This document shows, piece after piece, positions 51,826 to 60,934 of a stretch of 64,000 nt of DNA. Within the stretch, counting starts at the first letter, position 1; each line of letters starts with the position of its first letter. The position numbers and the translations under genes were made by a program. A model generated the notes under the pieces. That model was given only the letters and a program-made list of their open reading frames with translations. It was not told the DNA's origin and searched no databases. Source of the stretch: Maridesulfovibrio salexigens DSM 2638 (lineage in GTDB: Bacteria; Desulfobacterota; Desulfovibrionia; Desulfovibrionales; Desulfovibrionaceae); the NCBI RefSeq assembly GCF_000023445.1, contig NC_012881.1:2596501-2660500 (forward strand), written 5' to 3'.

Positions 51826-52803
51826 ATGCGTTCAATATCTTTAGGAGTGATTCTGGTTATGCTTTCACTGGTATCCGCTGTTCCGGGTTTTGCAGCCGAA
51901 AAGCTCAGCGGTGATGTAATCATGTTTCATGCCGGCAGCCTTTCCGTTCCCCTTGCAAAGATGGAAAAGGAATTTGAAGCCATGCATCCCGGCGTTGACA
52001 TCAAACGCGAAGCCGGTGGTTCCACCAAAATGGCACGTATGATCTCTGAAGTAGGCAAACCCGCTGATATCATGGCTTCCGCGGACTACGTGGTCATCGA
52101 CAAGAACCTGATCCCCAAGTTCGCAGACTTCAACATCCGCTTTGCAACCAACCAGCTTGTTCTCTGCTACACTGACCAGTCCAAATACGCATCTGAGATC
52201 AATTCCGACAACTGGTATGAAATCATCCAGAAGCCCGGCGTTGTCTGGGGTCACTCAGATCCCAACCTTGATCCCTGCGGCTACCGTAGCGTGATGGTTA
52301 TGCAACTGGCTGAAAAATTTTACGGTAAAGAAGGCCTTTTCGATAAACTCATCAAGCAGCGTAAGAAAGAATGGGTCCGCCCCAAATCAGTTGAACTGAT
52401 CTCCCTGCTCAAAACCGGAAACATGGACTACGCTTGGGAATACCTCTCCGTAGCAGTGCAGCACGGCCTGAAGTACATTACCCTCGATAAGCACATCAAC
52501 CTTTCCGATTACAAATACAACAACTTCTACAAGCAGGCGAAAGTGACTGTAAGCGGCAAGAAGCCCGGAAGCACCATTGACCGTGTTGGTAAATCCATCA
52601 CTTACGGTATCACTCAGCTTAAGGATGCTCCCAACAAGGCTGCAGCCACTGCTTTCATGGCTTACATGCTTTCCCCTGAAGGCGGCCTGAAAATCCTGAA
52701 AGAAATGGGCCAGCCTCCTTTTGTTCCAGCCATTGTTCCTGATGAAACCATGATCAAGAACATGCCCGTCGAACTGCATAAGCTTGTAAAAGTAAATAAA
52801 TAA
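51826..52803 (+). CDS. wtpA: Tungstate/molybdate ABC transporter substrate-binding protein (WtpA-like)
   Basis: 325 residues from ATG 51826 ([20 protein letters not shown]), CTGGAG 7 nt upstream; the frame runs to 51739 but crosses the promoter. Signal peptide ends at GFAA. The WtpA features are visible: [55 protein letters not shown], and [17 protein letters not shown]. The family binds tungstate and molybdate with high affinity in the periplasm. A stem-loop between this gene and the permease probably raises its mRNA level. Tungstate is used by formate dehydrogenases and aldehyde oxidoreductases of sulfate reducers. Confidence 0.92.
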   Translation: MRSISLGVILVMLSLVSAVPGFAAEKLSGDVIMFHAGSLSVPLAKMEKEFEAMHPGVDIKREAGGSTKMARMISEVGKPADIMASADYVVIDKNLIPKFADFNIRFATNQLVLCYTDQSKYASEINSDNWYEIIQKPGVVWGHSDPNLDPCGYRSVMVMQLAEKFYGKEGLFDKLIKQRKKEWVRPKSVELISLLKTGNMDYAWEYLSVAVQHGLKYITLDKHINLSDYKYNNFYKQAKVTVSGKKPGSTIDRVGKSITYGITQLKDAPNKAAATAFMAYMLSPEGGLKILKEMGQPPFVPAIVPDETMIKNMPVELHKLVKVNK

Positions 52804-52814
52804 TCCGACCCAAA

Positions 52815-52843
52815 AGGAAAGCCGGGACAGCCCCGGCTTTCCT
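52815..52843 (+). terminator. Intercistronic hairpin between wtpA and wtpB
   Basis: AGGAAAGCCGGG (52815-52826) pairs perfectly with CCCGGCTTTCCT (52832-52843). It lacks a T-run, so it should protect the wtpA mRNA and reduce read-through to the permease, as in many ABC operons. Confidence 0.8.
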
Positions 52844-52854
52844 AATTCCCGCCC

Positions 52855-53643
52855 ATGAGAAAATTCCACAAGACTTCAGTCAGCTCAATTGTGTCCACCA
52901 TTCTGGTTCTCGGCTTCATTCTGGTTCCTCTGAGCCAGTTGATCTTAGGCTCAAGCGTAAATGAACTGCTTGAAACCATCATGGACCCTGATGTTCGTGC
53001 AGCCATCAGCCGAAGCATGCTTTGTTCCGGCATGGCGGCACTCATATCTTTTGCTATCGGCACCCCTTTCGCTTTTATGCTGGCCCGCAAGGATTTCAAA
53101 GGCAAAGCACTGGTGGAATCCATCATCGACATGCCGATTATGATCCCGCACCCAGTTATAGGTATTGCACTACTATCCATTGCCGGACGAAATCACTGGA
53201 TAGGACAAATGCTTCTTGATGCCGGAATCCGTATCATGGGCACAAATACGGGTATTGTGGCTGTGCTGGTCTTTGTAGGGTTACCTTTTTATCTCAATGC
53301 CGCACGGGATGGATTTGAGGCCGTTCCCGAAAGACTGGAAAAAGCCGCCCGGACCTTGGGGGCTTCACCTACCCAGACATTTCTGCGGGTTACATTGCCG
53401 CTGGCTTGGCGCTCATTGCTGACCGGAATGATCATGTGCATGGCCCGTGCACTCAGTGAATTCGGCGCAGTTGTTATCGTAGCCTATCATCCCATGATAG
53501 CCCCCGTGTTGATGTACGAACGTTTCACTGCCTATGGTCTTTCATATTCACGTCCTGTGGCTATCTGGCTGATTTTTCTTTCACTGGTGCTCTTTGCGGC
53601 ACTGCGAATTCTTTCACGCGGACTTGGGAGCAGGGATTCATGA
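52855..53643 (+). CDS. wtpB: Tungstate/molybdate ABC transporter permease
   Basis: 262 residues with six hydrophobic spans. The EAA loop for the ATPase is EAVPERLEKAARTLGASPTQ with TFLRVTLPL, the typical E-x-A-x(2)-L-G-A. It also has FGAVVIVAYHPMIAPVLMYE, as in molybdate and tungstate permeases. ATG 52855 lies 12 nt after the hairpin and has no strong SD, so it may be translated weakly. It overlaps wtpC by 4 nt (ATGA). Confidence 0.9.
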   Translation: MRKFHKTSVSSIVSTILVLGFILVPLSQLILGSSVNELLETIMDPDVRAAISRSMLCSGMAALISFAIGTPFAFMLARKDFKGKALVESIIDMPIMIPHPVIGIALLSIAGRNHWIGQMLLDAGIRIMGTNTGIVAVLVFVGLPFYLNAARDGFEAVPERLEKAARTLGASPTQTFLRVTLPLAWRSLLTGMIMCMARALSEFGAVVIVAYHPMIAPVLMYERFTAYGLSYSRPVAIWLIFLSLVLFAALRILSRGLGSRDS

Positions 53644-54677
53644 TTAAAATTGAAAAATTGAACGTTAAACTGCCCAAATTTTCCCTTCAGGACATCAGCC
53701 TGCACATCCCGGAAGGAGATTTCTTCACCCTGCTCGGCCCTACGGGTTCCGGCAAATCAATGCTGCTGGAGACAATCGCCGGACTGGTGCCCGTATCATC
53801 CGGTTCCATAAAAATTTCAGGTAGTGAAATTGCCCACCTCCCCCCGGAAAAGCGGGGGCTGTCTATTGTTTATCAGGACTATGCCCTTTTCCCGCACCTG
53901 AGTGTGCTGGAAAACATAACCTTCGGCGCAAAATATAAAGGCATCAGCGAAGACAGCGCTGTGCGCAAAGCCGAAGAACTTGCGGAAAAGTTGAATATTT
54001 CACACCTGCTGACCCGTACACCGCTTCATTTGTCCGGTGGTGAACGCCAACGCGCCGCCATAGCCCGCGCCCTGCTGGTGGACCCGGCAGTGCTGTTACT
54101 TGATGAGCCTCTTTCCGCTTTGGACCCGGCTTTCCGGCAGGAAGTTCAAGACCTGCTCAAAGATCTTCATCGAGAAACCGGAATCACCTTCGTCATGGTC
54201 ACCCACGATTTTGACGAAGCACTCTATCTTTCTACCAATGGAGCTATCATCAAGAATGGCAAACTCGTCCGCAAAGGTAAGATAAGAGATATTTTCAATT
54301 CTCCGGGCTCCGAGTTCGTGGCAGGCTTTGTAGGCATATCCAACATATACCCCTGCACGCCCATGACTGATTACGTAAAGCTTAGCGATCTGAACCTCAC
54401 TTACACCAAGGAAAGGGCCGGCTCGGAAACAAGGTTGGCTTTTCGTCCTGAAGAAGTGCTTCTGGGAAGTGAGATTGGAGAAAACAACGGGCAGAACAGC
54501 TTTTACGCCACAATTAAAGGCATAACCGCCGGGGGATTTCACGCGCGTGTCACCCTTGATTATGACGGCATGGAAATCTACGCCCTTGTTCCGCGGAAAA
54601 TGATTGGAAATGGCGAATTGGAACCGGGGCTGCCCATCAAAGTAGCTGTCCCGGAGCAAAGCCTGCACCTGTTTTAA
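53640..54677 (+). CDS. wtpC: Tungstate/molybdate ABC transporter ATPase
   Basis: 345 residues. Walker A is LGPTGSGKSM, Q-loop in YQDYALFPHLSV, signature LSGGERQRAAIARAL, Walker B LLLDEPLSALDP and the H-loop VTHDFDE. The C-terminal 110 residues form a TOBE-like regulatory domain (LAFRPEEVLLGSEI), common in molybdate and tungstate ATPases. The start ATG overlaps the wtpB stop. The stop overlaps the convergent flippase stop by 4 nt. Confidence 0.95.
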   Translation: MIKIEKLNVKLPKFSLQDISLHIPEGDFFTLLGPTGSGKSMLLETIAGLVPVSSGSIKISGSEIAHLPPEKRGLSIVYQDYALFPHLSVLENITFGAKYKGISEDSAVRKAEELAEKLNISHLLTRTPLHLSGGERQRAAIARALLVDPAVLLLDEPLSALDPAFRQEVQDLLKDLHRETGITFVMVTHDFDEALYLSTNGAIIKNGKLVRKGKIRDIFNSPGSEFVAGFVGISNIYPCTPMTDYVKLSDLNLTYTKERAGSETRLAFRPEEVLLGSEIGENNGQNSFYATIKGITAGGFHARVTLDYDGMEIYALVPRKMIGNGELEPGLPIKVAVPEQSLHLF

Positions 54678-56122
54678 TTACGAGATCGCAAGCCTGCGGA
54701 CAACAACCTTATGTTATTGGTATTAAGTAGCAAATACGAGATCAAAAGGGCCGCAACAGACAACTCTCTATTCACGCCATAGCTATGGAAAACAAGGTAA
54801 ACACCGACGATAAACAACTGTAAAAAGACAAAGAATTTTTGTTTGCTGTCCAGCCAACGGATTCCGAAATACTTACGGCATTGAAAATAGCGAAGCAGGC
54901 TAATCAGTACATTGGAAAAGCAGAAAGCCAGACCTGCACCGCTTACCCCCAGACTGTTGTAAAGAAGCAGGCAGAGTCCCGCATTGAGAATCAACCCTGC
55001 AACGGTATTAAATACTTCCAGCCTTGATTTACCGGAAAGAATCAGCAGGTAGCCCACCGGCCCAGTGTAGCAATTACAAATCTGCCCGAGAAGCATCCAC
55101 AGCAGACAGCTTGTCCCGGCGCTGTATTGCGCCCCGAAAAAATTCATGATCACATCTGCATAAACAGCCACCCCGGCCAACAAAATGAATGAAAACAAAG
55201 TCAGCGCATGGGTGGCCTCGCGATACAGGGAGCAAATAGCTTTATGGTCTTCACGAGCGTAAACAGCTGAAATCTGCGGGGCATATACACTGTTAAATGT
55301 GTAAAGCAGTATGGAAATACTAACCGCAACTTTCATGGCAGCTACAAAAAGAGCGGAATCCACAACCACTCCCACAGCACCGAGAATAAGCGTATTTATC
55401 CAGATCAATGAAGTCTGAGAAAATGCGACAATCAAAAGCGGAATGGAATAAACTATAATTTCACGGACACTTACGGAACTGCGCAGCCGAAGAGAAAAAT
55501 GCAAACCATAATCCCGACGAGTACTTAGAAAAGAATATAAAAAGGACACACCATAAAGAGCGGTAACCGCAACAAGAAAATGAATTACATCAAAATCGAT
55601 AACAAATGCCGAAGCAGACAAAAGCAACATGCCGAGCGGAATTAATAAATTTTCCACCACCGTGATTCCAGACATATCGCCAAGGCTCTGGCGGACCATT
55701 ATGTTGATTCTGGTCAGGCTCCAGAAAAAAATAATGGGGGAAGCACAAAAAATATACGCCCATTTTGACACATTTTTAAAGACCAAACCGGCAACTGGTT
55801 CAGCATAGAACATAACCGCTCCGGAAAGCAGTAACGCAAAGCCCCCGACAATCAGCTGTGAAAGAGTCCACATAGCAGAAAGATTGGATTCATGCTGTTC
55901 CCTCGCCTGCGGAATATAACGCAAACACGCATTGCCGAGTCCCAACTGAGCAAAATTGGCACACAGAAAGGCAAAAGTGTAGCCGATAAAAAAAAGCCCG
56001 GTTCCATAGGCTCCATACTTCTTAGCCAGCACCCATGCCAGCAGCAAGCCGCCTACCCCCTTCACTCCCTTAGCTGTGAAGACAAGAATCAACTTCTTCA
56101 AATTGGAGTGTTTACTGCTCAA
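54674..56122 (-). CDS. Oligosaccharide flippase (MATE/Wzx-like)
   Basis: 482 residues, 12-14 hydrophobic spans (LKKLILVFTAKGVKGVGGLL at the start, QTSLIWINTLILGAVG in the middle). It belongs to the polysaccharide flippase superfamily (Wzx/MurJ-like). It probably moves lipid-linked oligosaccharides across the inner membrane for the exopolysaccharide made by the cluster. It is the last gene of the leftward EPS set and overlaps the sulfotransferase by 11 nt. Convergent with wtpC, with no terminator between them. Confidence 0.9.
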   Translation of the reverse strand: MSSKHSNLKKLILVFTAKGVKGVGGLLLAWVLAKKYGAYGTGLFFIGYTFAFLCANFAQLGLGNACLRYIPQAREQHESNLSAMWTLSQLIVGGFALLLSGAVMFYAEPVAGLVFKNVSKWAYIFCASPIIFFWSLTRINIMVRQSLGDMSGITVVENLLIPLGMLLLSASAFVIDFDVIHFLVAVTALYGVSFLYSFLSTRRDYGLHFSLRLRSSVSVREIIVYSIPLLIVAFSQTSLIWINTLILGAVGVVVDSALFVAAMKVAVSISILLYTFNSVYAPQISAVYAREDHKAICSLYREATHALTLFSFILLAGVAVYADVIMNFFGAQYSAGTSCLLWMLLGQICNCYTGPVGYLLILSGKSRLEVFNTVAGLILNAGLCLLLYNSLGVSGAGLAFCFSNVLISLLRYFQCRKYFGIRWLDSKQKFFVFLQLFIVGVYLVFHSYGVNRELSVAALLISYLLLNTNNIRLLSAGLRSRN

Positions 56123-57086
56123 ACCGCTTTTCCCTCAGCTTGCGAAGAAGACTCCGCTCAATAAAAGTATAATAAAAAATATTGCGCAGTTTCAGCCATA
56201 TCCAGTGCAATCCCTGTCCGCCAATCACGCGAACACTGTCCTTAAACGGAACATTGCCGGATGCACATAATTTATAGCCACTCTGCAAAAGCTCACGCGC
56301 GCAGATCAGTTCATACAATTGAATCTGTGCAGGACTAAGCCGCTCTTTCCATTTTACAGCTATGGTGCGATCCGGGGCCTTTCCGACATTCTGATGCAAA
56401 TGCTTTTGCCTGCTCCCAATCAACTTGTAATAATCCTGCTGGGACGCAACAACTTCCTTACCTTCCGAGCTGACACCAAATTCATCAAGTATGCGGAGAA
56501 CTTCCCGTTCCGGTGCTGCAAGCAGGTCTTCGAAACGCAACCGGATTACCGACTGCCCATTCATCCTGTTCACCATCTTCTTCCAATCAAATGCGGCTTG
56601 GAAAACATTATTGGACATCTTCATTCCAGTCAGGGATACCATGTCCAATTTTGAATTAAACACGGCCCTGCCGTCACGAAGCAGAAAAACAAACCTTGCA
56701 TCGCTGTATATGTTTTTCAATTTGGACATGTGAAAATCATGCCTTGCACCTTTGATGACCAGAACTTCAGGCATTTTTTCCCCGCGAACCTCAAGATATT
56801 CCATGAATACAGCATCAAACACAGCGCGGTAGCTCAAGCTTCCCCGGCCAGTCAATCGATGACGCAATTGTTCACGGTCAATATTCCATTCAACAAAACG
56901 TGGTTCGGAATAAAGAAGCTCCAGCACTCCTTCAACAGTCAGTAATTTTTCATCCCGATAATTTTCAAGAATAAGGGAAATAAAATGACTTTCCTGCCCA
57001 ACCACAACCCCGGCATACTGATTCAGCAGCGAAGAAAGTAAAGTCGAACCGGAGCGGCTATCATAAAGAATAAATGCATGAATCAT
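56112..57086 (-). CDS. Sulfotransferase family protein
   Basis: 324 residues. The PAPS 5'-phosphosulfate loop is FILYDSRSGSTLLSSLLNQY at the N-terminus, and the 3'-phosphate loop is FVFLLRDGRAVFNSKLDMVS. No signal peptide. It probably transfers sulfate from PAPS to a sugar of the exopolysaccharide. It overlaps the heparinase gene by 4 nt and the flippase by 11 nt, so it is translated as part of the cluster. Sulfated glycans are typical of marine organisms. Confidence 0.88.
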   Translation of the reverse strand: MIHAFILYDSRSGSTLLSSLLNQYAGVVVGQESHFISLILENYRDEKLLTVEGVLELLYSEPRFVEWNIDREQLRHRLTGRGSLSYRAVFDAVFMEYLEVRGEKMPEVLVIKGARHDFHMSKLKNIYSDARFVFLLRDGRAVFNSKLDMVSLTGMKMSNNVFQAAFDWKKMVNRMNGQSVIRLRFEDLLAAPEREVLRILDEFGVSSEGKEVVASQQDYYKLIGSRQKHLHQNVGKAPDRTIAVKWKERLSPAQIQLYELICARELLQSGYKLCASGNVPFKDSVRVIGGQGLHWIWLKLRNIFYYTFIERSLLRKLREKRFEQ

Positions 57087-59023
57087 AATCTGCTCGCTTT
57101 GAGCGTTGAAAAATCAACTCTATACCTACCACTGCGGCACTCAACTTCAATGACATCTCTCTCAATGGAACTGTCTAGCAGCAATGGATCTGTGCAGCCC
57201 TCAGAAGTACGCCCGACAGCAGTATACATGATCGATGGAGATGAAGTCTTGCGCTCCGCCTGAAACAGCATGCCTGAGCGAGGAATCTTCTTACCCATAT
57301 ACCAGACTAATCCTGTATACCGCTTAAACGATGTGCTGAAATCCTGACCATAAAAATTAAGGCTATATCCGCTGTCCCGATCCAAACAAACTTTCCCGAC
57401 TCCAACATCGCTGAGCAAACGCCCCTTTCGGTAAACATGTACGGGGTATAGAATGCTGGTATTACCTACAGTTGTGATACGGTCACGCACAAAAATATCT
57501 TCGCCATTTATGACTACAATTGCCCGTATCCATGATTTCGGGCGCACAGACGCCGGATAGTATCCAGCCAGCTCCACTTCAATACCTTGATATCCCTGCC
57601 CGCAGACAAACCGGGGCTTGGGAGTGACCCCTTTGCCCTTTTTATAATCATAAAGCTGAAAAACATCCGTACCTTCACCTAACTGGCCTATCTTATTGAA
57701 AACAGGAATATTGTGATTTATTGACAGCTTCTTCAGCTGGAATCCGTCATCATTAACCAACGAACTCTTACCCTGCCATAACCCGAAATGACCTGCGTCA
57801 GGATGAATATGGGAACCGGGAAAAACTCCCTTGGATAAAGCATGGAAACCTTGGGGAGGTCCGCATTTAAAGAATACCAGTGACGCATCTTCTCGCCATG
57901 ATGAACGGGTCAACAGAATTCCGAGATTATCAAACCATGCATGCAGAGGAAGGTTCTGCGGACTCTGTGGTTTTATCTGCGGATCATACCATACGTAATC
58001 CTGCCAGAGCACAGTATTCATACGTCTTTTATGCTCGATCTCAGCTGCCAGCCATTGGGCATGACCGTCATTAAAAACACGTGCAAGGCTCCTCAGAATT
58101 GCCCCTGGTCCGTAAAAATCAACCATGGGAGAATCTGCAAAATCTACATTGTATCTAAATCCGGGCAAGGAAGCGTAAAGTCTGAATTTAGCGGTGTTTC
58201 TCAAAAAACCGCTTGAACGAACCATCTCCAGTCCCTGTGCGGGAGCCATTGCCATGTAATAGTTAAGCAGCCAGAGAGTACCGTAGCTCCAGTAACCGAC
58301 ACCCTCATGTGAAGCTCCGTCCGGGGAAAGCAGGGGCAAAACCGTATTAAAATTATCTTCAGCTGTTTGCAGCCACTTTAACGCCCTCTGATCTTCGCCG
58401 TATAATGCAATCCCGGCAACCGCCAAGGCACCGGCATTTACATAATTATGGTTCTGAAGCAGACCACGGGACTGGGCCCACCACAACCGTTTCGAGCGAA
58501 TGATTTCATCCAATATTTCTGCATGTTCAATGATCGAATCCTTTACCATTAAGCGCATGGCCGAGGACAATTCATCGTAGAACCAGTCATAGGCGAGTGA
58601 AAGAGCAAAAAGACCGTGCGCAGCTCCGATATCTTCATTATTGCCCCAGACCTTTGAGGAGCAGAATGTCCGTAACAAATTCTGAACAGCAATAAATGAA
58701 CTGGAATCACCGGTAATCAGATAATAAAAGGAGTTATCCACCAACCCGTCAGCAGGACGGCGGACAGATTCGTTATTGTAACGCAGCAGATTAGTCGGAA
58801 CTCTGTTGCCCACCATTGCCTTGGCGCGCTTACGAATGATGCGCAAAAAATCGGCATAAGGCTCTTTATCTTTGATGGAACGCAATTGCTCCAAACGGGC
58901 CTTATTAAAATAAAGTCTGGGACGTTCTTTAAATACAGAGTAATCAGCAGCAGATGCGGAAAACGGAAACACCCATAACACCGAAACCAGCACCATCACC
59001 GCCATGATCGGCTTATGCCGCAT
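57083..59023 (-). CDS. Heparinase II/III-like exported polysaccharide lyase
   Basis: 646 residues with a signal peptide ending at SASA. The alpha-toroid part covers about 30-380 (YLITGDSSSFIAVQNLLRTF, NHNYVNAGALAVAGIALYGE, SHEGVGYWSYGTLWLLNYYM). The beta-sandwich has GSHIHPDAGHFGLWQGKSSL with the catalytic His region. It degrades or modifies the polymer made by the cluster, perhaps trimming or releasing chains. AAGGGGG lies 5 nt before ATG 59023. Confidence 0.88.
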   Translation of the reverse strand: MRHKPIMAVMVLVSVLWVFPFSASAADYSVFKERPRLYFNKARLEQLRSIKDKEPYADFLRIIRKRAKAMVGNRVPTNLLRYNNESVRRPADGLVDNSFYYLITGDSSSFIAVQNLLRTFCSSKVWGNNEDIGAAHGLFALSLAYDWFYDELSSAMRLMVKDSIIEHAEILDEIIRSKRLWWAQSRGLLQNHNYVNAGALAVAGIALYGEDQRALKWLQTAEDNFNTVLPLLSPDGASHEGVGYWSYGTLWLLNYYMAMAPAQGLEMVRSSGFLRNTAKFRLYASLPGFRYNVDFADSPMVDFYGPGAILRSLARVFNDGHAQWLAAEIEHKRRMNTVLWQDYVWYDPQIKPQSPQNLPLHAWFDNLGILLTRSSWREDASLVFFKCGPPQGFHALSKGVFPGSHIHPDAGHFGLWQGKSSLVNDDGFQLKKLSINHNIPVFNKIGQLGEGTDVFQLYDYKKGKGVTPKPRFVCGQGYQGIEVELAGYYPASVRPKSWIRAIVVINGEDIFVRDRITTVGNTSILYPVHVYRKGRLLSDVGVGKVCLDRDSGYSLNFYGQDFSTSFKRYTGLVWYMGKKIPRSGMLFQAERKTSSPSIMYTAVGRTSEGCTDPLLLDSSIERDVIEVECRSGRYRVDFSTLKASRL

Positions 59024-59037
59024 TACGCCCCCTTGAT

Positions 59038-60018
59038 TTATTTTAAACTCAGAATCTTCAGTTTCTTTATTATCTTGACCAAAGTACGCTTTACGATACC
59101 CATCGAAGACTCAAGGCTGGCAATTCTTTTTTCCAGATCATTAATATAGCGGCCAATCTCTTCCTCATCACAGGGAGTTGGAGATTCAGCAACGGGAAGC
59201 AGGCCGTCACCAATACGTTCCCGGGCAAATGAATCCACAACATCAGCACTTACAGGCTTAATATCATCTGCAAAACCAAAGATTAGCGAACCTTCACAAA
59301 GAACGTTAATATTACGAGGAATACCATGAGAATATTCATTAATCTTCATAATGGCTTCTTCTGTAAATATCGTGAAGGGATCCTCAGCCCCGCCCTGCCG
59401 TAGACGGTAGTAGATATACTCCTTAGCTTCCTGCTCCCGCAAACGGGAAAGATGGGCACTGACAACAATACGCTGCACAATCTGGCTGTAACGGGCCTTA
59501 CGCAATCTATCACGAAACCCGGTCTGACCTACCATCAGAATTGAGATAAGGTTATCCTTTCCGGCCTGCAAATTTGAAATCATTCGAACCTGCTCAAGAG
59601 CTTCGTCACTCAGATTCTGGGCCTCATCAAGAATAAGCAAAACCCGCTTATCACTATTGGTATAAATATCGAGCAAGTGCTGCTGCAATGCATCAAGGCA
59701 CGAAGCCGGGGTAGGATTTGGCGGCAGCTCTCCTTCAAGTTCGGTTAGAATCATCTCAACGATGTAATCGCCGCCAACAGCACTATTGAAGATCACACCG
59801 ACAATGATTTCTTCGCTATGCTCGACCACCAGCTTATAGATAATGGAAGTCTTTCCCGTTCCGGCATCTCCGGTAAGCAAAATCAGACTGTCACCATTCA
59901 TCAAACCGTAATCAATATGGGTAAGGGCCTGCTGGTGCCACTGGCTCAAATAAAAAAATTCAGGGTCAGGCAGGATGTTGAATGGCTTTTCGTTCAAGCC
60001 GTAGAACTCTAAATACAT
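59038..60018 (-). CDS. ExeA-like AAA+ ATPase of the exosortase/EPS system
   Basis: 326 residues. It starts MYLEFYGLNEKPFNILPDPE, the typical ExeA/XrtA-associated N-terminus. Walker A is TGDAGTGKTS, Walker B LLILDEAQNLS, and the sensor region VSAHLSRLREQEAKEYIYYRL. The C-terminal ~60 residues are basic-helical. In exosortase loci it accompanies Wzz and CpsD-like proteins. GGAGG lies 4 nt before ATG 60018. Confidence 0.9.
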   Translation of the reverse strand: MYLEFYGLNEKPFNILPDPEFFYLSQWHQQALTHIDYGLMNGDSLILLTGDAGTGKTSIIYKLVVEHSEEIIVGVIFNSAVGGDYIVEMILTELEGELPPNPTPASCLDALQQHLLDIYTNSDKRVLLILDEAQNLSDEALEQVRMISNLQAGKDNLISILMVGQTGFRDRLRKARYSQIVQRIVVSAHLSRLREQEAKEYIYYRLRQGGAEDPFTIFTEEAIMKINEYSHGIPRNINVLCEGSLIFGFADDIKPVSADVVDSFARERIGDGLLPVAESPTPCDEEEIGRYINDLEKRIASLESSMGIVKRTLVKIIKKLKILSLK

Positions 60019-60030
60019 TTAACCTCCACC

Positions 60031-60918
60031 TCAGCTGATAACATTCAGGCTTTCCTTATCACTCTTATTAAGAACTATACCTACAATATTTCGCCCTTCA
60101 AGAAGATTGAGTGCTTTCTGGACATATTCACGTGAAGTTTTGCCTGCTTCCACAACAAACACAATCCCATCAACATAACTGGAAAAGACCAATGCATCAG
60201 GCGCATGCAGTAAATCCGGACAATCGAAGACAACATAACGATCAGGGTAACGATCCTTCATTTCGGTAATCAAATCCTGCAACTTCGGGGAGCCTAGAAT
60301 TTCTGTGGAACCTTTAATGGGTTCCCCGGCAGGGAGAAAGGAAAGCTTATTAATGCCCGGTTTAATTAATAAATCTGGCACAGGAATATCATGAAGCAGA
60401 TGATCAGTGAGCCCCTTTTCCACTTCTATTCCCAAGTACTTATGAATGCTTGGATTACGCATGTCCGTATCCACCAGCAAAGCGAACTGATCAACTTCAC
60501 GGGCAATACTGATAGCTAAATTGATAGAAGTAATGGTCTTGCCTTCACCGGGCATGGCACTGGTAACCATCAACACATTGTGCTTTTTTCTCTTGGTGCG
60601 GTGGAAAATCTGAGTCCGCAGCAGGTTATAAATATCAGTAAATGAAGAGCTGCTGTGCTTGGTAAGAATCCTGTTCTTAGCAAGCTCCATCTCATCAAGA
60701 ACAATATCATCATTGTAGAAGCTTTTGGGGATATTGCAGCTCTGCCCCATTTTATCTGAAGGCTTGGATTCAGCTTCCTTTCTAACTTCAGGCACAGGGG
60801 GAGGCGTTTTGGCAACAGTGCGTTCAACGGCTGTTGACCTGTTTCCGCTGGAAACCTGCTCTTCCTGCAACATGCGATTTCGTTTGGCTTTTTCAACAGC
60901 CTTAAGCAGCTTGCTCAT
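60031..60918 (-). CDS. CpsD/CapB-type tyrosine-kinase-like ATPase (XrtA-associated)
   Basis: 295 residues. Walker A (variant) in TSAMPGEGKTITSINLAISI, Walker A' in LLVDTDMRNPSIHKYLG, Walker B-type VVFDCPDLLHAP. The N-terminus (MSKLLKAVEKAKRNRML) is typical of exosortase-associated members. The C-terminus lacks a tyrosine cluster, so autophosphorylation there is unlikely. It works with the Wzz protein encoded upstream to control chain length. GGGGAG lies 6 nt before ATG 60918. Confidence 0.9.
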   Translation of the reverse strand: MSKLLKAVEKAKRNRMLQEEQVSSGNRSTAVERTVAKTPPPVPEVRKEAESKPSDKMGQSCNIPKSFYNDDIVLDEMELAKNRILTKHSSSSFTDIYNLLRTQIFHRTKRKKHNVLMVTSAMPGEGKTITSINLAISIAREVDQFALLVDTDMRNPSIHKYLGIEVEKGLTDHLLHDIPVPDLLIKPGINKLSFLPAGEPIKGSTEILGSPKLQDLITEMKDRYPDRYVVFDCPDLLHAPDALVFSSYVDGIVFVVEAGKTSREYVQKALNLLEGRNIVGIVLNKSDKESLNVIS

Positions 60919-60934
60919 GTTGACTCCCCGTCCA

